A program made the position numbers and the translations under genes. Source: Acidimicrobiia bacterium (GTDB taxonomy: Bacteria > Acidobacteriota > Vicinamibacteria > Vicinamibacterales > UBA2999). From it: a DNA stretch of 37,311 nucleotides. The DNA lies in contig VFZH01000021.1 in NCBI GenBank assembly GCA_016871255.1, positions 1 through 37,311 of the forward strand. The letters are read 5' to 3'. Positions 12,082 through 21,023 of the stretch are shown one piece after another (the first letter of the stretch is position 1; every line of letters begins with the position of its first letter). The notes under the pieces are model-generated. The model was not told the DNA's origin and did not search any database. It worked only from the letters and a program-made list of their open reading frames with translations.

Positions 12082-12240
12082 GTCAGGAACGTGCCGAGAA
12101 CGCCCTGGCATGCGTAATCCGGCACAGACTGCGGCAGGATATTCGCCGGAAAGGATCCGCAACGACGTACTTTTGTAGCTCCAGGAGGATCCGTCGTTAC
12201 CGGGCGGCGGGTTTTCGCGCGGGTGGCGCCGGGAGGGGCC

Positions 12241-12306
12241 TCCCCACCCCGCGCCGCAGGCGCCGTGCCCGTCGGGGCGTGTGTGGCGCCGAGCACGGGG
12301 TGGGGA
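12241..12306. repeat. inverted repeat TCCCCACCCCG ... CGGGGTGGGGA (11 bp perfect arms, 44-nt spacer)
   Basis: Arms 12241-12251 and 12296-12306, read directly; intergenic. Confidence 0.75.
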
Positions 12307-12367
12307 AACCCGGCGACAGGACCCGCTACAGACGGGTCGCCACCTCTGGTAACGTGATCAGCTCTTA

Positions 12368-12526
12368 GGGCCCTGGCGGGAATAAGGTTGCCATCTCGGC
12401 CGACGATGCATCCCGCCTCGCGGCGTTGCTCGTCGGTCACAGGCACCCGGCCTGCTCCCTCCTCGCGCCTGGCGAGCCGGGCGCTTCGCCGCCCGAGAGT
12501 CGGCAGCCTTATTCCCGCCAGGGCCC
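12368..12526. mobile_element. MITE-like non-autonomous element: 25-bp terminal inverted repeats (1 mismatch), 159 bp, flanked by direct TTA
   Basis: Left TIR 12368-12392 GGGCCCTGGCGGGAATAAGGTTGCC; right TIR 12502-12526, reverse complement GGGCCCTGGCGGGAATAAGGCTGCC. TTA at 12365-12367 and 12527-12529. Confidence 0.55.
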
Positions 12527-14803
12527 TTAGTAGCCCAGCAGCCGGAGGGCCTGTGCGGCGTCCGAGGCGCCCTCGAACTTGGGGTTGAGGTCCAGCGCCT
12601 TCTGCAGGGCGGCCCTGGCCAGCTCGATGTCGCCGGTCTTCATGTGGATGAGACCGAGGTGGTACTGGTAGGTGGCGTTGACCGGGTCCTTTTCGATCGC
12701 GAGCAGCTGCGCCGGCAGCGCCATCTCCGGCAGGTCCTTCCGGTAGTAGATCCACGCGAGCGTGTCGTTCACGTCCGGGTGCTCCGGGAGCTCTTCCTTT
12801 GCGACCTGGGCCAGCTGCAGCGCGATGTCGAGGTTCTGGTTGTTCTCGGCGTACAGCCACGCGAGGTTGGCGGCGGCGATCGGCGTCCTGGGATCGATCT
12901 CGAGCGCTTGCTCGTAGGCCCGCCGCGCCTCGTCGTCGCGATCGAGCGCCTGCAGCAGGTACCCGACCATGGTGTTGGCCGACACCGAGCGAGGGTCACG
13001 CTCGATCAGCGACTGGTACTCGCGAAGGGCCTGCTCCAGCCGCTGCTGGGACGCGTAGATCTGCCCCAGCATTTCGTAGGCCACCGTGTTGGTCGGATCG
13101 GCGGCAACCGCGTCCCGCAGCGTGCGCTCGGCCTGTTCCAGGTCGTTGGATGCGGTCCAGGCGCGTGCGGCGACCACGAGGAAGCGGGAATCGTGCGGAC
13201 TCTGCTGGAGGCGCTCCAGCGCGACGTCACGCGCCGCCGACATGTTCCCCATCCGGATGTGCATCGCCACGAGGCCTTCGACCGGCTCCACTGAGTCGGG
13301 TTCGGCCTTCATGCCGCGCTCGAAGAACTCCAGGGCCGTGTCCGCCTCGCCGATCGCGTGGTTGAGCGCGCCCACGAAGGCCAGCACGTCGGCCCGCTCG
13401 GCCACCTGCTCCTGGTGGGGCGCGAGCGTATCAAGCGCGCGCGAGATCTGTCCCTTGGTCGCGTGCGCCTTCGCCACGATGAACGCGGCGTCGAGGCTGT
13501 CGGGCCGTCCTCGCAGCACCTGCTGGGCGAAGTCGATCGCGACGTCGGGGTCGCCCGTGGCCAGATACAGCCGCGCCAGCTCCATCTTGGCCGGCATCGA
13601 CTGCGGCTCGAGGCGCAGGACTTCGTTGAACTCCTGAGCGGCCAGCTCGGGCTGCTGGCGGGCGGCGTAGGCCTGGGCCAGCGAGAAGTGCGCGGGCACC
13701 GAGGTCTGGTCGCGGTTGATCGCCTGGCGGAGCAGCGCGATCGCATCGTCCGCCTGCCGCTCCACCAACCGGAACTGGGCCTTGGTCATGAGCGGACGCG
13801 AGGCCTGCGGGTGCTGGGCAATGGCGTCGTCGAGGATGTCGTGCGCCTCCGACTGTCCCCCGGCGGCGTACCGGATCGCGGCGATACGGCTGCGTGCGTC
13901 GGGGAACCCCGCCGGGTCGGCGGCCGCGGTGGACAGGACCGCTTCTGCTTCGACGTCGCGCCCGAGGGCGATGTAGTAGTCGGCCAGGGCGAGCTTGGCT
14001 TGGACGGCACCGGTGGTCTCCGCGATGCGCTTGAGGTGCGCCTCCGCGTCCTCGGCGCGGTTGACGCCCAGGTAGAACGTCGCGAGCGCGCGGCTGCCGA
14101 TGAAGTTCGACGGCTCGACCTCGACGCTGCGCTTGAGGGCGGCCTCGGCCTCCTCCATCCGTCCCTGCGCCCAGTAGAAGCTGCCGAGGGTCAGGTGGGC
14201 CTGCGCCGAGTCGGGCAGGGCTTCGACGGCCCGTTTGAGGTTTTCCTCGGCCTGCTCGGGCGACCCGTTCGCCAGCTGGAACAGCGCGAGCTCGGTGTAG
14301 GTCTCGCCGCGCGTGGGATCCAGCGAGATCGCGCGCTGGATGGCGGCCAGCGCGCTGCCGGTCCGCTTGAGTCCGGCCATGGCGTTGGCGTGCAGCACCT
14401 GGGCGACGACGTTGCTCGGATCGTTGCGCAGCGCCCGCTCGGCGATGACCCGCGCCAGATCGAACTGGCGGCTGAGCAGGAACATCGTCGCGCTCTTGAT
14501 CTGCGGATCCACCGCACGCGGCATCAGCTCGGCGGCCAGCACGAACTCCTGCGCCGCCTTGCCGTAGTCCCTGGTCCGCTCGTACGCGAGCCCGAGCTGG
14601 TAGTGCGCTTCGCCGTTCTGGGAGTCCTTCTCGACGGCGTTCCGGAACTCGATGATGGCTTCCAGATCCCGACCCTCGGTCACGTACGCGTTGCCACGTT
14701 CGACGTGTTCCTCGGCCGTGGCGCCGACACAACCGGCACCCGCGGCGGCGAGCGTGAGGAGTGCCCCCAGAGCGCACGCGGACGGCAGGCGGTGGGCGAG
14801 CAT
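12527..14803 (-). CDS. TPR-repeat lipoprotein of PEP-CTERM system (PrsT-like)
   Basis: MLAHRLPSACALGALLTLAAAGAGCVG (lipobox AGAGC) then TPR repeats; ATG 14801-14803 overlaps upstream gene stop. The ORF track extends by one TTG codon. Confidence 0.83.
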   Translation of the reverse strand: MLAHRLPSACALGALLTLAAAGAGCVGATAEEHVERGNAYVTEGRDLEAIIEFRNAVEKDSQNGEAHYQLGLAYERTRDYGKAAQEFVLAAELMPRAVDPQIKSATMFLLSRQFDLARVIAERALRNDPSNVVAQVLHANAMAGLKRTGSALAAIQRAISLDPTRGETYTELALFQLANGSPEQAEENLKRAVEALPDSAQAHLTLGSFYWAQGRMEEAEAALKRSVEVEPSNFIGSRALATFYLGVNRAEDAEAHLKRIAETTGAVQAKLALADYYIALGRDVEAEAVLSTAAADPAGFPDARSRIAAIRYAAGGQSEAHDILDDAIAQHPQASRPLMTKAQFRLVERQADDAIALLRQAINRDQTSVPAHFSLAQAYAARQQPELAAQEFNEVLRLEPQSMPAKMELARLYLATGDPDVAIDFAQQVLRGRPDSLDAAFIVAKAHATKGQISRALDTLAPHQEQVAERADVLAFVGALNHAIGEADTALEFFERGMKAEPDSVEPVEGLVAMHIRMGNMSAARDVALERLQQSPHDSRFLVVAARAWTASNDLEQAERTLRDAVAADPTNTVAYEMLGQIYASQQRLEQALREYQSLIERDPRSVSANTMVGYLLQALDRDDEARRAYEQALEIDPRTPIAAANLAWLYAENNQNLDIALQLAQVAKEELPEHPDVNDTLAWIYYRKDLPEMALPAQLLAIEKDPVNATYQYHLGLIHMKTGDIELARAALQKALDLNPKFEGASDAAQALRLLGY

Positions 14804-17061
14804 CAATCCAGATTCGAGAGTACCACGCGCGCGTTGGTCGCGCCGGGGAAGTCCGAGCTCATCTTGAGCGCCGCGCTCAGCGACTGTTTCGCGAGCTCCA
14901 GATTGTCGAGCCCCGCGTAGGTCAGGCCGAGGTGGTACCGGTACACGGGGTTGTCCGGGTCGCGCTCGACGCAGCGCCGCAGGATGGGCAGCGCCTGGCC
15001 GAAGTCACCACGCTTGTAGTAGACCCAGCCCAGCGTGTCCTGGACCTCGATCTGGCCGGGCGTCAGCTCGACGGCCAGCGTGGCCAGCCGCAGCGCGGCG
15101 TCCAGGTCGCCACCCAGCTCCGCGTACAGCCACGCCAGGTTGTTGGCCGCCACCAGCGCACGGTCGTCGATGGCGAGCGCTTCTTCGTACCAGCGCAGCG
15201 CTTCGAAGGGCTTGCCCTGCGCCTGCAGGATCGTGCCCATCATCGTGGGTGGGCCGACGGCCCGGGGGGTCTTCTTCGCCAGCGCGCTGAACTCCGCGGC
15301 GGCCCGATCGAGCTGTCCGTCGGCGGCGTAGTTGCGGGCCAGTTGCTCGTAGGGAGCGGCGTTCTGCGGATCCGCCTCGATGGCTCGCCGCAGCAGTTCC
15401 GAGGCGCGCGGGCGATCGCCGGTCGTCGTGTACACGCGCGCCGCCAGCAGGAGCAGGGCCGGGTGCGTCGGCTGCCGGCCGAGGGCCCCGTCGATCAGCT
15501 CGAGGGCCCGGGTGGCGTTGTTCGAGGCCAGCTCGATCGCGATCAGGCCGTCGAGCGGCTCGACGACGTCCGGCTGTGCCTCGAGGGAGCGTTCGAAGAA
15601 CGTGCGGGCACCGCCGAGGTCCTTGTGCAGGAGCCTGAGCGAGCCCGCGAGCCAGAGCACGTCCGCCCGCGTCCCGGCCACCCGCAGCAGCGCTTCGGCG
15701 AGCCGGTCTGCGCGCGGCAGGTCGCCCTGCGCGATGGCGGCCCTGAACGCGAACACCTGCGCCTGGAGGCTGCCCGGCGCGTCCCGCGTGACTTCCTCCG
15801 AGAACTCGCGGGCGCCTTCCGAATCGCCCATCGCCAGGCGGATGCGAGCCAGCTCGAGCTTGGCAGCCACGGACCCGGGGTTGATGCGGATGATGTCCGT
15901 GTACAGCTGGACGGCTTCCGGCGTGTCGCCGCGCCCGACGTGGATCGAGGCCAGCAGGTACCGAGCCACGATGGACTGCGGATCCGCGCGCAGCGCGGCC
16001 TCGGCACGCTCCTCGGCGCCCTCCGTGTCGCCTTCGCGCAGCAGGAAGTGCGCCTTGGTCAGGATGGCCCGGGCGTGCGCAGGGTCGGTCGTGATCGTGT
16101 CGTCGATGAGGGCGTGCGCGGCATCCGTACGGCCCGCGTCGTACTCGAGCGTGGCCAGCCGGCTGCGGGCTTCGCCAAAGCCGTCGGGCGCCTGTTCGAG
16201 TGCCGCGAGGATGGTCCTGGCGTCGCCGGTCCGGCCCAGGCTCAGATAGTAGTCGGCGAGCATCAGGCGTACCGGCGTCGTCGGCGTGGCCTCGACGAAC
16301 TGGCGGAGGTGGGTCTCGGCCAGCGGGGCGCGACCGGTGCTCAGGTACAGCGTGGCCAGGGCGCGGTGGACCGCCACATTCTCAGGATCCACGTCCAGGG
16401 CCCGCTTGAGCTCGGCTTCGGTGTCCGTCACGCGTCCCTGCGCCCAGTAGAAGCTGGCCAGCGTCACGCGCGGGTTGCCGGATTCGGGATCGAGCTCGAT
16501 GGCCCGCCTGAAGTTGGCTTCGGACTCCTCGGGCGACAGCGACAGCTGGAGCGCCCCCATGTCCGAGTAGGTGCTCGCCCGGGTCGGATCCAGGGCGATG
16601 GCCTGCTGGATCGCCAGCATCGCGGCGTCGAGCCGCTTCATGCCCGCCAGCGCGTTGGCGTTGAGGACCTGGGCGGGAATGCTCCGGGGGTTGACCGTCA
16701 GCACGCGCCGGGCACAGATCTGGGCTTCGGTGTACATCTTGCCTGCCAGCAGCATGTTGCCCGCCTTCATCTGGGCGTCCATGTCGTTGGGCAGCAGTTG
16801 TGACGCCCGGAAATAGACAAGGGCGGCGTTCTGCAGGTCCCCGAGTTCCATCAGGGCGTCGCCGAGCTTCAGGAAGGCGTGGCCGCGGGTCGGATCCTGC
16901 TGGGCGGCGGTGCGGAACTCGAGGACAGCCTCGCGATGCCGTCCTTCGGCGGCGTAGGCGTCGCCGCTGGCGATCACCTCGTCGATCGAGCGACTGCAGG
17001 CCGCCGTCCACAGCGCAATCGCCAGGAAGGCGCAGCGGCTGCCGCGGACGCTGACGGGCAT
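14803..17061 (-). CDS. TPR-repeat lipoprotein of PEP-CTERM system (PrsT-like)
   Basis: 752 aa; MPVSVRGSRCAFLAIALWTAACSRS (lipobox TAAC) then TPR repeats, same layout as the neighbouring paralog. Confidence 0.83.
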   Translation of the reverse strand: MPVSVRGSRCAFLAIALWTAACSRSIDEVIASGDAYAAEGRHREAVLEFRTAAQQDPTRGHAFLKLGDALMELGDLQNAALVYFRASQLLPNDMDAQMKAGNMLLAGKMYTEAQICARRVLTVNPRSIPAQVLNANALAGMKRLDAAMLAIQQAIALDPTRASTYSDMGALQLSLSPEESEANFRRAIELDPESGNPRVTLASFYWAQGRVTDTEAELKRALDVDPENVAVHRALATLYLSTGRAPLAETHLRQFVEATPTTPVRLMLADYYLSLGRTGDARTILAALEQAPDGFGEARSRLATLEYDAGRTDAAHALIDDTITTDPAHARAILTKAHFLLREGDTEGAEERAEAALRADPQSIVARYLLASIHVGRGDTPEAVQLYTDIIRINPGSVAAKLELARIRLAMGDSEGAREFSEEVTRDAPGSLQAQVFAFRAAIAQGDLPRADRLAEALLRVAGTRADVLWLAGSLRLLHKDLGGARTFFERSLEAQPDVVEPLDGLIAIELASNNATRALELIDGALGRQPTHPALLLLAARVYTTTGDRPRASELLRRAIEADPQNAAPYEQLARNYAADGQLDRAAAEFSALAKKTPRAVGPPTMMGTILQAQGKPFEALRWYEEALAIDDRALVAANNLAWLYAELGGDLDAALRLATLAVELTPGQIEVQDTLGWVYYKRGDFGQALPILRRCVERDPDNPVYRYHLGLTYAGLDNLELAKQSLSAALKMSSDFPGATNARVVLSNLD

Positions 17062-17067
17062 GGCGGG

Positions 17068-17730
17068 CTACGCCGGGATGTGCCGCTCGAGCAGCGGGAA
17101 GAGATCGCGGACGAACTGCAGGCCGAGCGTGTCGGCCGTCTGCTCGCCGTCCTGGTCCATGTGGCCGATCGGCACGATCACGCGGACGAGGGCGCCGTCC
17201 GTCCGGTTCAGCCGGATGGCGTCCAGCACCATGTGAATCTTGCCCCAGTACTCGCTCGCGACGGTCCGGCCGTGCGCGTGGTACCAGTAGTACACCAGCA
17301 TGCGCTCGCCGCTCTTCTCGATGATGTAGCGGTTCACGTCGCGCTCGACGCCGTCGATCCACACCGTCGTCGGACCGCCCGCCACCGGCAGCCAGCCCGC
17401 GCCCGGCAGGCAGTTCATCGGGGAGTGAATCGCCTCGCCTTCGCGCTGGCTCATGTAGTAGCCGATGTACAGCCCGACCGGCCGCCGGTCCTGCTCGGTG
17501 CGGTAGACGCGGTTGATCCAGTCGTCCACGCCCAGCACCGCCACGATGTCCTCGCCCAGATCCGCCGCGCGGGCCCCCTGGAAGCCGCCGATGAAGATCG
17601 GCAGCTCGGCGAGCGGCGTCCGCTCAGGAACCGGTTCGGTCGTCGATGTGCCGGCTGCCAGCGCAACGGCGGAGCCGACCAGGCACGCGCTGAGGGCGAT
17701 CACGCGGAGGGACATCGATTGAAGGATCAC
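17068..17730 (-). CDS. epsI: EpsI domain-containing exosortase-associated protein
   Basis: About 220 aa following exosortase with GTGA overlap (GTG 17730); SPMNCLPGAGW, YYWYHAHGRTVASEYWGKIHMVLDAI motifs typical of EpsI/DUF3485. Alternative ATG at 17715. Confidence 0.85.
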   Translation of the reverse strand: MILQSMSLRVIALSACLVGSAVALAAGTSTTEPVPERTPLAELPIFIGGFQGARAADLGEDIVAVLGVDDWINRVYRTEQDRRPVGLYIGYYMSQREGEAIHSPMNCLPGAGWLPVAGGPTTVWIDGVERDVNRYIIEKSGERMLVYYWYHAHGRTVASEYWGKIHMVLDAIRLNRTDGALVRVIVPIGHMDQDGEQTADTLGLQFVRDLFPLLERHIPA

Positions 17731-18656
17731 GCGTGAGCTCCCTGCGGCCGGAGCCGCTCTGCGAGGGTGATTCCCGACACGATCAGGGCGCGGACGCCGA
17801 AGATGGCCGCGAACGCCACGACGAAGACGACCCAGCCGGAAAACTCGTGGAAGAAGCCCTCGGCGGCTTCCGGCCCGTAGAAGTGGGCCAGCAGCCCGGT
17901 GCCCGCGATGCGGAACCCGTTCGCGACGATTGCCACCGGGATGGTGCTGAGCACGATCGCGACGCGGACCAGCGGCCGCTGGTCGATGAAATAGCCGTAG
18001 ACGATCCCCAGCGTGATGAGCGAGACGAGCGAGCGGATCCCGCTGCAGGCTTCGACGACCTCCAGCTTGGTGTGCGCCAGCACGATCACGTTGCCCTCCC
18101 GGAGCACCGGCACGCCGGCCGTGGCCAGCGCCACCTCGCCGAACTGCGAGGCCACCAGCTGCAGCGGAAACGCGATCTGGTTGAAGATGATCGCCGGCAG
18201 CGGCACCATCAGCACGAGAAACGCCACCGGGAAGGCCAGCAGGCGGAGGTGCTGCCATCCGAACAGGAACACGATCGCGCCGGTGATGACGCCGATGCCC
18301 GACATCCGCATCAGGAAGAGCTCGGCGCCCAGGGTGCCGGCGCCCAGCACGGCGACGCTCGCGAGCACGATGAGCAGCCCGGTGTTGCTCGGAGCCAGCG
18401 GCTGCGCCCGCAGCCGATCGCGGCGCTCCCACGCGAAGTAGAGCGCAATCGGAACGATCAGGAAGCCGTGGGAGTAGTTGCCGTCATTCGCCCAGTCGCG
18501 CACGAGGTTCGTCGCGACACTCCAGTAGAGGGCGGCGAACGCCACCAGCAGCGCCGCCATCTGCGCAAGGTGCAGCGGCGCGGGGATCCACGATCCGGAC
18601 GATGCGGGCGGCGTAGGGGTGTCGACGGGCTGGCCCGAAACCGGGTATGGCGTCAT
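17727..18656 (-). CDS. xrtA: exosortase (XrtA/EpsH type)
   Basis: 309 aa polytopic; catalytic motifs EACSGIRSL (Cys), ANGFRIAG (Arg), FFHEFSGWVVF (His); adjacent EpsI. Confidence 0.92.
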   Translation of the reverse strand: MTPYPVSGQPVDTPTPPASSGSWIPAPLHLAQMAALLVAFAALYWSVATNLVRDWANDGNYSHGFLIVPIALYFAWERRDRLRAQPLAPSNTGLLIVLASVAVLGAGTLGAELFLMRMSGIGVITGAIVFLFGWQHLRLLAFPVAFLVLMVPLPAIIFNQIAFPLQLVASQFGEVALATAGVPVLREGNVIVLAHTKLEVVEACSGIRSLVSLITLGIVYGYFIDQRPLVRVAIVLSTIPVAIVANGFRIAGTGLLAHFYGPEAAEGFFHEFSGWVVFVVAFAAIFGVRALIVSGITLAERLRPQGAHA

Positions 18657-18693
18657 CGCTGTCTGCTCACGGCGCTCCCTCGCTCAGAGGTGA

Positions 18694-18702
18694 AGTATAC
18701 CA
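18694..18702 (-). promoter_or_regulatory. possible extended -10 promoter (TGGTATACT) for the xrtA-epsI-TPR operon
   Basis: Minus strand TGG-TATACT about 38 nt upstream of the xrtA ATG; no good -35 seen. Confidence 0.4.
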
Positions 18703-18752
18703 GCCCGATCGCGGCGCCGGCCGCACCCTGCCGTCGACCGGGCCGGTTCCTC

Positions 18753-19091
18753 TCAGGGGTGTGCGGAACGGCGGGCGCGCGCCTGGCGCTGCCGGGCGAG
18801 CAGACCGGCCACGCCGGTGCCCAACAGCAGGAGCGAGGTCGGCTCCGGTACGGCCCCGGGTAGACTCTGCGCGTCGTGGCTGAAGGGCGCGAACTTGTCG
18901 ATGTCCATGTCGCAGCAGCCCTTCTTCTTGGGGTACCCCTGGGAGAGGACGCTCTCGATCGTCGCCCTGATGAAAGGACCCTGGTTCAGGCTCGGGGTCA
19001 CGATCGAGATCGACGCACCGGCGTCGGCGGGGCGCTCGGCGCGTTCGGCGACGGGCGCGACGGCCCCCGGTGCGCTCAGGCCCCGGTCCAC
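18753..19091 (-). pseudogene. chimeric ORF: GT2 N-terminal fragment fused to PEP-CTERM tail
   Basis: GTG 19091 start overlapping upstream stop; ...ASISIVTPSLNQGPFIRATIESVLSQGYP (GT2 beta1/alpha1) then KKKGCCDMDIDKFAPFSHDAQSLPGAVPEPTSLLLLGTGVAGLLARQRQARARR. No signal peptide visible, GT2 catalytic region absent. Confidence 0.5.
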
Positions 19092-21001
19092 GTGAAGGGG
19101 TCCTCCAGAATCCCCGGCTCCGTCTTCAGGACGTCGAGCGGATGGTGAAACGTGCAACGGGCGCAGCAGGCGGGCACGCCGTGCGCCCGCCAGTTCCAGA
19201 GCGCCCGCACGCGGGGCGAGTTGTACAGCTCCGCGAGCGATTGCTCGCGCACGTTGCCCAGGCGCAGCTCCGGCTGATCGCCGACGCAGGGGCACCAGGT
19301 GACGGCTCCGTCAACGGAGATGTGCAGCGACAGCAGCGGCACCAGGCACTGACTGTCGGGAGCGGACCGCAGCGGCGCCCACGAGGCGCCGAACGGCAGG
19401 GGCCGCGAGGTATCGAGGGTGGTGAAGTTCGCATACCCGCCGGTCATGATCGAGAGCAGCGGGACGGGCGCGGCCGCGCCGAGCGTGTCCGCCACCCAGG
19501 CGTCGATCGCCGCGCGCGTCCGGGGCTTGAGCAGGCGGAAGGACAGGTAGACGCCGGTCGTGCGCAGCGCCAGGATCCGCCGGATCGACGCGACCGCCCG
19601 TGCGTAGGTGGGTCTCCCGGTCATGGCCCGGTACTCCTCTTCGTCGAGGCCGTACACGGAAATCTGCAGCCTGTCGAACCCGCGCACGATGGCTCCAGCG
19701 GTCGCGTCATCGTGGTGGTCGAGCATGACGGCGTTCGTCGTCGCGCCCACCTCGCGCACGGCCGGGTACCGGCGCACGATCGCTAGCCGAGCGAGGAGGT
19801 GCCGGTCGAGCAGCACGTCGCCGGTGACCGGTGTGAGCGACAGGTAGCCGCCGCCGATGCCGGCGTAGTCCCGGACGATCTGTTCGAACAGATCGAGCGG
19901 CATCACACGGCGCTCCCGTTGCTCGGTCGGGTACGCGCAGATGACGCAGAGGTTGTTGCAGGCGTTGACGGTTTCGCACTGCAGGCGCAGCGGGCGATAG
20001 ACGGACCCGAACGTCAGGCCGCGGGCCTGCCGCGCCGTGTCGATGAACGGATAGGGCGCCCAGGGATCGTCCGGACGCGGGGTTCCGGCGGGCGGTCGCG
20101 AGACGAGGCGCCGCAGGCGGCTGACCGCCGGCCGTCCCAGTCCGCGCCACCAGTACCGGGGCCGATTGTGCAGGAGGAAGTCGAGGAGCGCCAGCCCGTA
20201 TACCCGCACGGCGAGCGGGTGCGGGCGGGTGATCTGCAGCCGGCCGTCGAGCCGCCAGTCCCACTTCGCGAGGTACCACGCGGCCGAGACGCCCCCCGCG
20301 TGGCGCCGCGCGATCGCCATGCTGGCTGCGAGCGAGGCGTCCCAGTGGGCCACCGTCTTTGCGGCGGCGTGCACGCGTGCCGCCGCCAGCGGGCGGTCGA
20401 TGTACCTCGTGCGGTCGGCGCCGACGTGCCGGACCAGCCGGAACCAGAAGTCGTAGTCCATGCAGAAGCGCAGGCGATCGTCGAGGCCGCCGAGCGCGTC
20501 CCACACCGGGCGGCGCACGAAGGCGGCCGGCTGGGCGATGTAGCAGGCGTGTTCGAGGCGCTGAGGTGCGTCGGGACGGGTCGGGTACGGGCCGATGGTC
20601 AGGCCGTCCTCGTCGATGAGCAGCGCCGCGCCGAACACCAGCTGCGTGTCGGGATGCGCCTGGAACGTACGCGCCACCAGGTCGAGGCAGCCGGGCAGCA
20701 GCACGTCGTCGCTGTTGAGGTACCCGATGATGTCGGCCGTGGTGTCTCGGACTCCGCGGTTGACGGCGTCCGCCTGTCCCGCGTCCGGCTCCGAGGTGAA
20801 TGCCACCCGCCCGTCGTACGAGCGCAGGATGGCCAGCGTGTCGTCGGTGGAGCCGCCGTCACGGATCACGTACTGCAGCGGCTGATAGCGCTGCGCGAGC
20901 ACGCTGTCGATGGTGGCGCCGATGAACCGCCCCTGGTTGAGGCTGGGCGTCACCAGCGCGATCGCCGGGCGGGTGTCCGGAGCGTTGCGGTCCTGCGGCA
21001 T
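19076..21001 (-). CDS. GT2 glycosyltransferase fused to radical SAM/SPASM domain
   Basis: 641 aa from ATG 21001. GT2: IALVTPSLNQGRFIGATIDSVL...RDGGSTDDT...YLNSDDVLLPG. Radical SAM: CNNLCVIC (CX3CX2C). SPASM-like: SVDGAVTWCPCVGD...RLGNVREQSLAELYNS...CCARC. Confidence 0.87.
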   Translation of the reverse strand: MPQDRNAPDTRPAIALVTPSLNQGRFIGATIDSVLAQRYQPLQYVIRDGGSTDDTLAILRSYDGRVAFTSEPDAGQADAVNRGVRDTTADIIGYLNSDDVLLPGCLDLVARTFQAHPDTQLVFGAALLIDEDGLTIGPYPTRPDAPQRLEHACYIAQPAAFVRRPVWDALGGLDDRLRFCMDYDFWFRLVRHVGADRTRYIDRPLAAARVHAAAKTVAHWDASLAASMAIARRHAGGVSAAWYLAKWDWRLDGRLQITRPHPLAVRVYGLALLDFLLHNRPRYWWRGLGRPAVSRLRRLVSRPPAGTPRPDDPWAPYPFIDTARQARGLTFGSVYRPLRLQCETVNACNNLCVICAYPTEQRERRVMPLDLFEQIVRDYAGIGGGYLSLTPVTGDVLLDRHLLARLAIVRRYPAVREVGATTNAVMLDHHDDATAGAIVRGFDRLQISVYGLDEEEYRAMTGRPTYARAVASIRRILALRTTGVYLSFRLLKPRTRAAIDAWVADTLGAAAPVPLLSIMTGGYANFTTLDTSRPLPFGASWAPLRSAPDSQCLVPLLSLHISVDGAVTWCPCVGDQPELRLGNVREQSLAELYNSPRVRALWNWRAHGVPACCARCTFHHPLDVLKTEPGILEDPFTWTGA

Positions 21002-21023
21002 GGCCACCGGTAGTATGCCCCCC

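Noticed and set aside
11946-12860. 304-aa minus-strand ORF spanning the MITE-like element
   Set aside because: Out-of-frame with both flanking real genes, crosses the TIR element and sigma-54 promoter; low-complexity translation.
14761-16803. 680-aa plus-strand ORF
   Set aside because: Mirror of the minus-strand TPR gene; repetitive composition reflects antisense TPR codons.
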